The notes below the pieces were generated by a model, which saw only the letters and a program-made list of their open reading frames with translations, did no database searches and was not told where the DNA came from. From Planctomycetota bacterium (GTDB taxonomy: Bacteria; Planctomycetota; Planctomycetia; Gemmatales; Gemmataceae), in contig JAGWVO010000270.1 of the NCBI GenBank assembly GCA_018970845.1, forward strand, positions 1 through 5,315: a stretch of DNA of 5,315 nucleotides, given 5' to 3'. Positions 1 to 4,985 of the stretch are shown piece by piece. Numbering within the stretch: position 1 is the first letter of the stretch; the number at the start of each line of letters is the position of its first letter. The translations under genes and the position numbers were made by a program.

Positions 1-13
1 ACTCTTGGCACCA
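1..13 (+). tRNA. 3' end of a tRNA gene (partial)
   Basis: The window opens with ACTCTTGGCACCA. This reads as the last two bases of a T-stem, a 7-base acceptor 3' strand (TCTTGGC, positions 3-9), discriminator A (10) and an encoded CCA (11-13). The matching 5' acceptor strand would be GCCAAGA, just outside the window. A GCC...GGC acceptor with A as discriminator is common in bacterial tRNA-Leu and also occurs in others such as tRNA-Thr, so the amino acid cannot be fixed. No protein frame ends here: all three forward frames stay open through the first 57 bases. A strong terminator 44 bases downstream fits the end of an RNA transcript. Confidence 0.5.
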
Positions 14-56
14 TGTCCGCCTCGCCTGGCTGGCTCTTTCCACCCCCCGACTACTC

Positions 57-94
57 GCCCCCGGCGCGCCTCCGCGCTCCGGGGGCTTTTTCTT
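57..94 (+). terminator. Intrinsic terminator downstream of the tRNA
   Basis: GCCCCCGG (57-64) pairs perfectly with CCGGGGGC (79-86). After a 1x1 C/T mismatch, an inner GCGC (66-69) pairs with GCGC (74-77) around a 4-base loop. TTTTTCTT follows at once (87-94). An 8+4 bp GC-rich stem with a T tract is a textbook Rho-independent terminator on the plus strand. It most likely ends the tRNA transcript. It lies only 22 bases before the next start codon. Confidence 0.85.
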
Positions 95-116
95 GTCCCC
101 GTCGGATCCCTTCGCC

Positions 117-350
117 ATGATTTCCCCTGAATTCCTTGCGATGCTCCGCTGTCCCCTCGACACCACCGTGCCGGTTCGACTTGAGGTTCCCGAGGAAGGG
201 CGCGACATGCCCGCCCTTGTTTGCACACGCTGCGAAACCCGTTACCTCATCCATGATGGCATTCCCAACATGCTTCCCGAGGACGCGGTCCTGCCTCCGG
301 GATGTCCCAACCTCGACCGCCTTCCCTGCCGGCAGCGACCACGCTCCTAA
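117..350 (+). CDS. Trm112-like zinc-knuckle protein (UPF0434/YcaR type)
   Basis: This encodes a 77-residue protein of the Trm112p-like family (YcaR/UPF0434 in bacteria). In eukaryotes and archaea Trm112 activates methyltransferases; the bacterial single-domain members have no settled role. The diagnostic layout is visible: an N-terminal helix, then L-R-C-P-L-D (residues 10-15), a linker, C-T-R-C (36-39), the strand R-Y-L-I, and H-D-G-I-P-N-M-L-P (46-54), matching the family's R-D-G-I-P-V-M-L. Only three of the four usual metal-binding cysteines are present, with Asp15 in the place of the second. E. coli YcaR, as I recall it, has a C-x-x-D at the other knuckle, so this need not be inactivating. 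A 23-residue tail with two further cysteines (63, 71) follows the domain. ATG at 117 is chosen over an in-frame TTG at 93, which would lie inside the terminator T tract. No clear Shine-Dalgarno is seen. Confidence 0.75.
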   Translation: MISPEFLAMLRCPLDTTVPVRLEVPEEGRDMPALVCTRCETRYLIHDGIPNMLPEDAVLPPGCPNLDRLPCRQRPRS

Positions 351-421
351 GCCCCCTTTCGCCTCCGCTGGCGATGCCCTAGACTCGTTGCAAAGCCATC
401 CGGCCGGCACAGGAAACCGGA

Positions 422-2044
422 ATGCCACTGATCGCCCTGTTGATGTCGTTGGCGGTTCCCTCGCAGGGCATTCCCGCCTTGGGTCCGACCGGCGACGCCT
501 TCGATCTGGCGATTCTCAAGACCGTCGGACTTCCCGATGACGGAAACGGCCTCGCCGAGCATCTTCGGAAGCGCTCAGCCGATCCCGCGACAATCGGGAA
601 AATCCGCCTCGCGCTGACGCGACTTTCCGATGACCGTTTCGAGATTCGGGAGGAAGCCACGCAGGAATTGGTGAAGCTGGGCCCGGTTTGTCGCGCCCAC
701 CTCGTGGAAGCGGCGCGGGATCCCGATCCCGAGGTCGCCGACAGGGCCCGCCAGTGCCTTGAAAAAATCCGGGAGTGGCATTCGGAGAAGGTTCTGGGGT
801 CTGTGGTGCGCAGGTTGGTGGCGTTGAAGCCGCCCGGCGCCGCCGAGGCGCTGCTGCGCTACCTTCCATCCGCCGAGGATGTGGGCTGCGCCGAGGAAGT
901 CGTTGAGGGCCTGAAGGCCCTCGCCGCCTCCCCTTCCACCTTCGCTCCGTTGGTCGGTGCGCTTTCCGACGACGATCCGCAGATCCGCCTCGCCGCGGCG
1001 CGGGCCTTGCGATCGGCCAACCGGGAACCGGCCGCCACATCTCGATTGCTCGCTGACAAAAACCGGGAGGTTCGCCTTGGACTTTCCCTCGACATGGCGC
1101 GCGAACCCGATCCGGGGCCGGCGATTGCCGCCATGCTGGAACTGATGCCTGGGGCCAGCCTGCAGGAGGGCGCGGCGATCGAGGATTCGCTTTATTCCCT
1201 GGCGGGCGACGGCGGCCCCGATCCCGCGCCCTGGCCCGGTGACGCCGCGGGACGCGAGCGCCGCAAGGAACTGTGGTCCGCCTGGGCGGCCAGGCGCGGG
1301 AAGCCGGGCGGTCCGTCGGGCCGGACGCTCGTGGTGCTGCTCGACCAGTCGACGGTGCAGGACTTGGATCCGAAAAACGAGCCTGTTGCCGAGTTGACGG
1401 ATCTCCAGTTTCCCCTGGATGCCGAGCCGCTTCCCGGACGGCGCGTTCTGCTTGCCGAGCACGCGGGCAACAAGGTCACGATCAGGAACATGCGGAACCA
1501 GGTCCTGTGGGAGAAGGCCGTCGAGATGCCGCTGGTCGCCCAGCGGCTTGGCAACGGCAGGGTCCTCGTGGCGACGGCGGACGCGATCAGCGAGATCGAC
1601 GCCAATGGCAAGGAGGTCCGCAAGATGGACTTTCCCGGCGAGAAGATCATGAAATGCCAACGCCTGCCCACGGGGGAAACCGGCATCGTGCTGCAGGACA
1701 ACCTTGGCACCCGATCCAGGTTCCTCAGGCTTGACCGTCATCGCCGTCCCGTGGGCCAGATCCAGGTTCAGGTGAAAACTTCCGGCGGCAGGATCGACTG
1801 GCGTGCCGATGGCAGCGTCCTTGTGCCCGAACTTGAGGCGCAGCGGGTCGTGGAGTACGACGCCAACGGCAAGCCTGTCTGGGAATCCGCCGCTGAAATG
1901 CCGGTTTTCGCCGCCTGGCAGGCCTCCGGCTCGGTGATCGTCACGAGCCGCAACGAGCGCGGCGCCGTGGAGATCGATCGCGCCGGAAAGGTTCTTTGGA
2001 GCTACCGGATCATGACCCGGGTGACCCGCGCCGTGAGGCACTAG
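422..2044 (+). CDS. HEAT-repeat / PQQ-type beta-propeller protein
   Basis: This is a 540-residue protein of two halves. Residues 1-19 (MPLIALLMSLAVPSQGIPA) are hydrophobic with small residues near the end and resemble a signal peptide, although no basic residue precedes the core; export is therefore inferred. Residues about 58-115 and 120-290 form alpha-helical HEAT-type repeats, with recurring D-D-x-F-x-I-R-E-E-A, D-P-D-P-E-V-A-D-R-A and D-D-D-P-Q-I-R-L-A-A-A-R-A-L. A linker rich in Gly, Pro and Arg (291-300) leads to about five beta-propeller blades (about 340-530) of PQQ/NHL style, marked by repeats such as E-I-D-A-N-G-K-E-V (391-399), E-Y-D-A-N-G-K-P-V-W-E (478-488) and E-I-D-R-A-G-K-V-L-W (517-526). 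Both folds usually serve protein binding, and no catalytic residues are evident. The start is secure: AGGA lies 7 bases upstream and an in-frame TAG at 380 leaves no earlier ATG, GTG or TTG. It begins 71 bases after the Trm112-like gene and may be cotranscribed with it. The specific function is unknown. Confidence 0.85.
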   Translation: MPLIALLMSLAVPSQGIPALGPTGDAFDLAILKTVGLPDDGNGLAEHLRKRSADPATIGKIRLALTRLSDDRFEIREEATQELVKLGPVCRAHLVEAARDPDPEVADRARQCLEKIREWHSEKVLGSVVRRLVALKPPGAAEALLRYLPSAEDVGCAEEVVEGLKALAASPSTFAPLVGALSDDDPQIRLAAARALRSANREPAATSRLLADKNREVRLGLSLDMAREPDPGPAIAAMLELMPGASLQEGAAIEDSLYSLAGDGGPDPAPWPGDAAGRERRKELWSAWAARRGKPGGPSGRTLVVLLDQSTVQDLDPKNEPVAELTDLQFPLDAEPLPGRRVLLAEHAGNKVTIRNMRNQVLWEKAVEMPLVAQRLGNGRVLVATADAISEIDANGKEVRKMDFPGEKIMKCQRLPTGETGIVLQDNLGTRSRFLRLDRHRRPVGQIQVQVKTSGGRIDWRADGSVLVPELEAQRVVEYDANGKPVWESAAEMPVFAAWQASGSVIVTSRNERGAVEIDRAGKVLWSYRIMTRVTRAVRH

Positions 2045-2244
2045 GGGCGGTTTGCCAAGGCCGAGTCCACGGGTGGCCCAATCCCGCCTGAGGCTTGACT
2101 TGAAACGATCATTCCCATCCTTTTTTGTTCAAATCATATCTTCTTACTGTGTCAATGTCATGGCCGCATCGGCGCTTGTCGTCATGCCGGTTGGCAAACC
2201 CGCTGTTCCCGCCCCGGCCAGGCGTGAGCCTATCTTGGCTTGAG

Positions 2245-2255
2245 GTAAACTTTAC
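2245..2255. promoter_or_regulatory. Perfect AT-rich palindrome, possible operator
   Basis: GTAAACTTTAC is a perfect 5+1+5 palindrome in the AT-richer part of the intergenic region, 465 bases before the sigma-factor ATG. Such a site could bind a dimeric regulator. It occurs once here, and an 11-base palindrome can arise by chance, so this is tentative. Confidence 0.25.
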
Positions 2256-2289
2256 AACGGAATTCGGCCTTCCAAACCCTTCATTCGTA

Positions 2290-2319
2290 TTGACCCGCAT
2301 CGCCGTTTCTTCTTATTGC
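2290..2319 (+). promoter_or_regulatory. Possible sigma-70 type promoter for the structured leader
   Basis: TTGACC (2290-2295) matches five of six -35 consensus bases. TATTGC (2314-2319), 18 bases further on, is a weak -10 that shares only the first three bases of TATAAT. If used, transcription would begin near 2326, just before the first long stem at 2342, and would give a leader of roughly 395 bases before the sigma-factor ATG. The -10 match is poor, so this is a suggestion resting mostly on position. Confidence 0.25.
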
Positions 2320-2341
2320 CCGACCCCGCGAATGGGCTTTT

Positions 2342-2433
2342 GAATTCCTGCTTGCCAGGTGACTTGAGCCTTCTTCGCGCGAATTGTTCCAGGGAGGGGA
2401 CGGGGGTTCCGTTCCTGGGACAAGCAAGGAATC
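2342..2433 (+). other. Long imperfect stem-loop in the leader (candidate RNA structure)
   Basis: GAATTCCTGCTTG (2342-2354) and CAAGCAAGGAATC (2421-2433) form about 12 base pairs, broken by one single-base bulge on each strand. The helix can continue inwards with CCAGG (2355-2359) pairing to CCTGG (2414-2418) across a 2-base GA bulge. A second CCAGG (2389-2393) can compete for the same CCTGG, giving an alternative fold. The 54-base interior includes a G-rich run (about 2392-2406). It resembles a long-range closing helix of a folded RNA more than a simple terminator, and no T tract follows. Confidence 0.4.
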
Positions 2434-2434
2434 G

Positions 2435-2496
2435 CACGCGTCTTGGCGCGACATTTCCGTCCACGGGCGGAAAAAGAGTGCAGAAAGACGCGCGTG
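2435..2496 (+). other. Second nested stem-loop of the leader
   Basis: CACG+CGTCTT (2435-2444) pairs with AAGACG+CGTG (2485-2490 and 2493-2496), a 10-bp helix with a 2-base CG bulge. It encloses a separate 8-bp hairpin, TTTCCGTC (2454-2461) with GGCGGAAA (2466-2473), containing one G-T wobble and closing a CACG loop. The outer helix begins one base after the previous stem ends, so the two could stack end to end. Confidence 0.4.
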
Positions 2497-2516
2497 GATC
2501 CGAAATGAATTTGGGG

Positions 2517-2540
2517 TGAATGGCGTCCAAGCGCCATTCA
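2517..2540. repeat. Perfect 9-bp inverted repeat
   Basis: TGAATGGCG (2517-2525) and CGCCATTCA (2532-2540) are exact reverse complements separated by the 6-base loop TCCAAG; a G-T pair can add a tenth rung. It is the most regular of the hairpins here. It could be an RNA hairpin or a protein-binding palindrome. Four bases after it lies AGGAGG (2545-2550), a perfect Shine-Dalgarno core with no ATG, GTG or TTG at usable spacing. Next comes a small hairpin, CCGGC (2554-2558) with GCCGG (2564-2568). Confidence 0.55.
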
Positions 2541-2604
2541 TGTCAGGAGGATACCGGCGAACAGCCGGGGAGAACCAGCCGCCAAGGCCTGATTGCCTGT
2601 GAAG

Positions 2605-2630
2605 CGCGTGACGCCGGGGGGCGTGGCGCG
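2605..2630 (+). other. GC-rich hairpin in the leader
   Basis: CGCGTGACGCC (2605-2615) folds onto GGCGTGGCGCG (2620-2630) with a GGGG loop. There are ten pairs, one of them T-G, and a single G-G mismatch. No T tract follows, so it is not a standard terminator. Confidence 0.4.
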
Positions 2631-2659
2631 TGGAGGGGTCGGGCGGATTGTCGGCAGGG

Positions 2660-2678
2660 CGCGGCAGCCGCCGCGTTT
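2660..2678 (+). other. Compact hairpin with short T run, 41 bases before the sigma-factor ATG
   Basis: CGCGGC (2660-2665) and GCCGCG (2670-2675) form a perfect 6-bp stem with an AGCC tetraloop, followed by TTT (2676-2678). The geometry is attenuator-like, but three T's are too few for a confident terminator call. Its position between the structured leader and the ribosome site makes a role in sigma-factor expression possible. Confidence 0.3.
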
Positions 2679-2719
2679 CCCCGCATGATTGCCGGCTTCG
2701 ACGGGGGAGTGCCGCGACC

Positions 2720-3496
2720 ATGCCGACGCATTTGGAAGTTGATATTCCGCAGGTTTGGAAACAATTCCGCGAGACGCAAGCCGTCGAACTCAGGAACATC
2801 CTTGTCGAACGCTACCTGCCGCTTGTGAAGTTCAATGCCGAGCGGATTTGGGCCCGCCTGCCCGATGGCGTGGAACTGGACGACCTGATCAGCTCCGGAA
2901 CCTTCGGCCTGATGGACGCCATCGAGGCGTTCGACCTCGACCGCGGCGTGAAGTTCGAGACCTACTGCGTTCCACGCATCCGCGGCGCCATGCTCGATGA
3001 GCTTCGCACCATGGATTGGGTTCCCCGCCTGGTTCGCAGCAAGGCCAGCAAGCTTGAGGAAGCCCGCAAGGAACTCGAGGCTTCACTCGGCCGACCGCCC
3101 CGCCCCGACGAGATGGCCCTGAAGCTGGGAATCAGCATCGAGGAATTCCAGAAGCAGATTTCCGAGGCCACCGCGGTGACCCAGGTCAGCCTCAACAAGA
3201 AATGGTACGAGACCGACAGCTACAAGGATGTCCGTGAGATCGACATCCTCGAGGACAAGAAGGCCGAGGATCCCACGCACCGGCTCCAGAACCGCGACAT
3301 CATGCGCCTCGTCACCCGCGGGTTGAACCGCAACGAGCGCCTCATCATGATCCTCTACTACTACGAGGACATGACCATGAAGGAGATCGGCGCGACGCTC
3401 GACCTGAGCGAGTCCCGCGTGAGCCAGATGCATTCAAGCATTGTCCAAAGGCTGCAGAGCCAGCTCAGCGAAAGAAAGCCGGAGTTCGGCGACTGA
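2720..3496 (+). CDS. FliA/WhiG-family RNA polymerase sigma factor (sigma-28 type)
   Basis: This is a 258-residue alternative sigma factor that would direct RNA polymerase to a dedicated promoter set. Region 2 is clear: V-E-L-D-D-L-I-S-S-G-T-F-G-L-M-D-A-I-E-A-F-D (51-72), then V-K-F-E-T-Y-C-V-P-R-I-R-G-A-M-L-D-E-L-R (77-96) and the FliA/WhiG-typical M-D-W-V-P-R (98-103). Region 3 (about 104-160) includes L-G-R-P-P-R-P-D-E-M-A. Region 4 (about 200-246) has L-N-R-N-E-R-L-I-M-I-L-Y-Y-Y-E-D-M-T-M-K-E-I-G and the recognition helix S-E-S-R-V-S-Q-M-H-S. The length is normal for the family. The frame is open back to 2630, but residues before ATG 2720 have no family resemblance and fall on hairpin sequence; GGGGGAG (2703-2709) gives a ribosome site 10 bases upstream. 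FliA drives flagellar genes and WhiG sporulation in other bacteria. No flagellar, chemotaxis or FlgM-like gene is visible here, so the regulon is open. Confidence 0.93.
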   Translation: MPTHLEVDIPQVWKQFRETQAVELRNILVERYLPLVKFNAERIWARLPDGVELDDLISSGTFGLMDAIEAFDLDRGVKFETYCVPRIRGAMLDELRTMDWVPRLVRSKASKLEEARKELEASLGRPPRPDEMALKLGISIEEFQKQISEATAVTQVSLNKKWYETDSYKDVREIDILEDKKAEDPTHRLQNRDIMRLVTRGLNRNERLIMILYYYEDMTMKEIGATLDLSESRVSQMHSSIVQRLQSQLSERKPEFGD

Positions 3497-3521
3497 GATT
3501 GGAATCGTTCTCGCGACAATC

Positions 3522-3563
3522 CGGGAAGGGGGGTGGGCAGGGAGAGGCCCGCTCCCCTTCCCG
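3522..3563. terminator. Hairpin between convergent genes, possible bidirectional terminator
   Basis: CGGGAAGGGG (3522-3531) and CCCCTTCCCG (3554-3563) form a perfect 10-bp stem; inside, GGGC (3535-3538) can pair with GCCC (3547-3550). It occupies the 70 bases between the sigma-factor stop (3496) and the prepilin stop (3567), where a shared terminator is expected. Neither side has a T tract, so efficiency as an intrinsic terminator is uncertain. A weaker stem, GATTG (3497-3501) with CAATC (3517-3521), abuts it. Confidence 0.5.
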
Positions 3564-3566
3564 TCG

Positions 3567-4529
3567 TTACGGCGCCGAAAAGGCTTCCCCGCCTGACCTG
3601 GTTGCCAGCGCGGAGAGGAGTTCGCCGGCTTGAAAACCGGGAAAAAACACGGCGTGGCCGTCGGCGAACACCATGTTGGCTCCCGACTGGTGGAACGAAC
3701 CGAATGTGTCGGCCGGCTTGGCACCCGAATCAAGCGCGCCCATGCCGCGAGTGGTGCCCAGCACCAGGCACGATGATGGAAAAACCGCCTGGTTCACTTC
3801 GCCCGGCATGCCGTCCCGGCGGGCGGGCGGACGCACCTGCAATCCCGGCACGGCCCCATGCCAGATTCCGAGTCCTTGGTTGCTGGACCGTTCCGCCAGC
3901 AGCAAGGTTTGGGACAAGCCGTCGGTCACTTCCCCCGCCGTCACCCGGCTGTCGCGGAACATGATGCCGTTGTTGTCCGGGCCATCGGTGGAGAAAGTTC
4001 CCGAAACGGCGACATACTGGCTCGACGCGAACTTGGCGAGATGGGGCGTCGCCGATGGTTCATCGGCGTTTGCTGGAGAGGCTGGCAGTTCGAATTCGTG
4101 CGATTCCGGCGCTGGATCGCTCGGGCAAATGAAGTGCGGCAAGCGCCGTTCTCGGTATGGGGCGTTGGCCTCATCCAGGATGGACTTGCCTAGGTCGATG
4201 TTCCTTGCGAGATTCGTCTGCTCCAGATAAGGAAGCACAGCCACGCTCCAGCCCCACCCCGAGGGATTTCCACCTGACGAGAGAGTCTGGTAACCCGACG
4301 GAAACCTGCCGAATGTCTGCTCATGATGGATAGCGGCCAGGGCGAGGTTGCCAAGAGAGCATTGGCATTTGGTCCTTGAGGCGGTTTCCCGAACCTTTTG
4401 CACGGCGGGCAACAGCAAGCCGATCAGCACGGCGATCACGGCGACCACGATAAGCAGTTCAACGAGTGTGAAGGCATTTTCGCCGCGTCGTGGGTGTCGC
4501 ATGATTCCGCTTTTCCCCAAGGCACCCAT
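3567..4529 (-). CDS. DUF1559 prepilin-like protein with type IV pilin N-terminus
   Basis: This is a 320-residue member of the DUF1559 family, greatly expanded in planctomycetes and probably forming pseudopilus-like or surface structures. Known of the family: a prepilin peptidase cuts before the hydrophobic helix. Seen here: basic leader R-H-P-R-R-G-E-N-A, then F-T-L-V-E-L-L-I-V-V (20-29) with Glu24 at mature position +5, a helix to about residue 42, and P-A-V-Q-K-V-R-E-T-A (41-50). The residue before the cut is Ala rather than the usual Gly. Later family marks are N-L-A-L-A-A-I-H-H (61-69), G-W-G-W-S-V-A-V-L-P-Y-L-E-Q (91-104), D-G-L-S-Q-T-L-L-L-A-E-R (203-214) and the C-terminal N-M-V-F-A-D-G-H-A-V-F-F (285-296). 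ATG 4529 has AGGA 6 bases upstream; ATG 4502 (residue 10) would give a shorter leader and is also plausible. It converges on the sigma factor and diverges from the DUF420-like gene. Confidence 0.93.
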   Translation of the reverse strand: MGALGKSGIMRHPRRGENAFTLVELLIVVAVIAVLIGLLLPAVQKVRETASRTKCQCSLGNLALAAIHHEQTFGRFPSGYQTLSSGGNPSGWGWSVAVLPYLEQTNLARNIDLGKSILDEANAPYRERRLPHFICPSDPAPESHEFELPASPANADEPSATPHLAKFASSQYVAVSGTFSTDGPDNNGIMFRDSRVTAGEVTDGLSQTLLLAERSSNQGLGIWHGAVPGLQVRPPARRDGMPGEVNQAVFPSSCLVLGTTRGMGALDSGAKPADTFGSFHQSGANMVFADGHAVFFPGFQAGELLSALATRSGGEAFSAP

Positions 4530-4545
4530 TCGTCATCCTAATGGC

Positions 4546-4551
4546 ATCATA
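4546..4551 (-). promoter_or_regulatory. Possible -10 box for the prepilin gene
   Basis: On the minus strand TATGAT (4551 down to 4546) matches five of six bases of TATAAT. A start about 7 bases downstream (near 4539) would give a leader of some 10 bases that begins at the AGGA ribosome site. No -35 match is found at 16-18 bases, so it may be chance or depend on an activator or another sigma factor. Confidence 0.3.
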
Positions 4552-4562
4552 CCGGCCTGATC

Positions 4563-4985
4563 TTGATGGAGCGCCGAACCTTGCTGCATGGGCCTGCCGT
4601 TGTCGCGGTTTTGAAGGTTGCCGTGACGGCCGTCACCTTGCTGCTGGGGGCGTCCATGGTGGCCTTATGGCTGGGCAAGCCAAGGTGGCACGGGCGCATC
4701 AACGCCGTGTGCCTCGCATTGACCTACGCCACCCTGGGGGGGCTCGAGGTCCTGATGCGGATCATCCAGCCCGGCATTTTTGATTTCATCGTTTCCGATC
4801 CGGCAGCGCTTGGCCGGCTTCGGCTGCATCTGGCCTTCGCCGTGCCTGCCGCCGTGCTGTTTCCCATCCTGCTGATCACGGGATATCGCGGGCCGCGACG
4901 CTGGCACCTGGTCCTGGCGTGCGTCTTCGGGGTTGTCTGGATGGGAACATGGCTCACGGGCGTGCTGGGGTTGCCCCATGACTGA
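4563..4985 (+). CDS. Four-helix membrane protein, DUF420-like
   Basis: This encodes a protein of about 140 residues with four predicted membrane helices: about 11-37, 46-69, 86-108 and 115-135. The pattern resembles DUF420 proteins (for example YozB/CtaM of Bacillus, linked there to cytochrome oxidase assembly). It has W-H-G-R-I-N-A (42-48), a helix-3 start at L-H-L-A-F-A-V-P (88-95), then W-H-L-V-L-A (114-119) and W-L-T-G-V-L-G-L-P-H (130-139), with histidines at 43, 89, 115 and 139 near the helix ends as if to bind a metal or haem. Family assignment is from memory and moderate; the respiratory role is inference, with no oxidase gene here. TTG 4563 and ATG 4566 are adjacent starts, ATG being likelier; neither has a Shine-Dalgarno, and an in-frame TAA at 4539 limits any extension. 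The stop overlaps the scpB start, so the two are probably cotranscribed. Confidence 0.65.
   Translation: MMERRTLLHGPAVVAVLKVAVTAVTLLLGASMVALWLGKPRWHGRINAVCLALTYATLGGLEVLMRIIQPGIFDFIVSDPAALGRLRLHLAFAVPAAVLFPILLITGYRGPRRWHLVLACVFGVVWMGTWLTGVLGLPHD

Larger units (their letters stand above)
2045..2719. other. 675-base intergenic region without a convincing gene
   Basis: No reading frame here resembles a protein; the short frames are low-complexity Arg/Pro/Ser shadows. There is no clear intrinsic terminator for the HEAT gene: the T run at 2121-2126 is not preceded by a usable stem. The first half (about 2095-2345) is richer in A and T than its surroundings, including T6 at 2121 and a palindrome at 2245, as expected of a promoter region. 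The second half (2342-2675) is filled with inverted repeats described separately. The length and structure suggest a regulated leader for the sigma factor or an independent small RNA. Confidence 0.7.

Noticed and set aside
359..374. 5-bp hairpin between the Trm112-like and HEAT genes
   Set aside because: The stem is short and no T tract follows, so it cannot be called a terminator.
575..2041. Long open frame of 488 codons on the minus strand opposite the HEAT/propeller gene
   Set aside because: It is the antisense shadow expected from GC-rich codon use; its product is His/Gly/Arg-rich with no recognisable domain, while the plus-strand protein has clear repeats.
2095..2126. TTGACT as a -35 for the region after the HEAT gene, and the T6 run as a terminator
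   Set aside because: No -10-like sequence lies 16-18 bases downstream, and no stable stem precedes the T run.
2192..2207. Possible sigma-54 site (TGGCAA with a downstream TGTT)
   Set aside because: The essential GC of the -12 element is replaced by GT at the required spacing.
2052..2243. Small plus-strand frame of 63 codons after the HEAT gene
   Set aside because: It begins with TTG, has no ribosome site, and its product resembles nothing I recognise.
2246..2272. Possible sigma-28 promoter (TAAACTTT with a downstream GC element) suggesting autoregulation
   Set aside because: The -35 differs from TAAAGTTT, and the sequence at the right spacing (CGGCCTTC) does not match GCCGATAA.
2630..2719. 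30-residue upstream extension of the sigma factor from a GTG
   Set aside because: Family resemblance begins after ATG 2720, a purine-rich ribosome site precedes that ATG, and the extension is encoded by hairpin sequence.
2281..2799. 172-codon minus-strand frame across the intergenic region
   Set aside because: It runs into the sigma-factor coding region, is rich in Arg, Pro and Ser with no family resemblance, and covers the hairpin-dense sequence.
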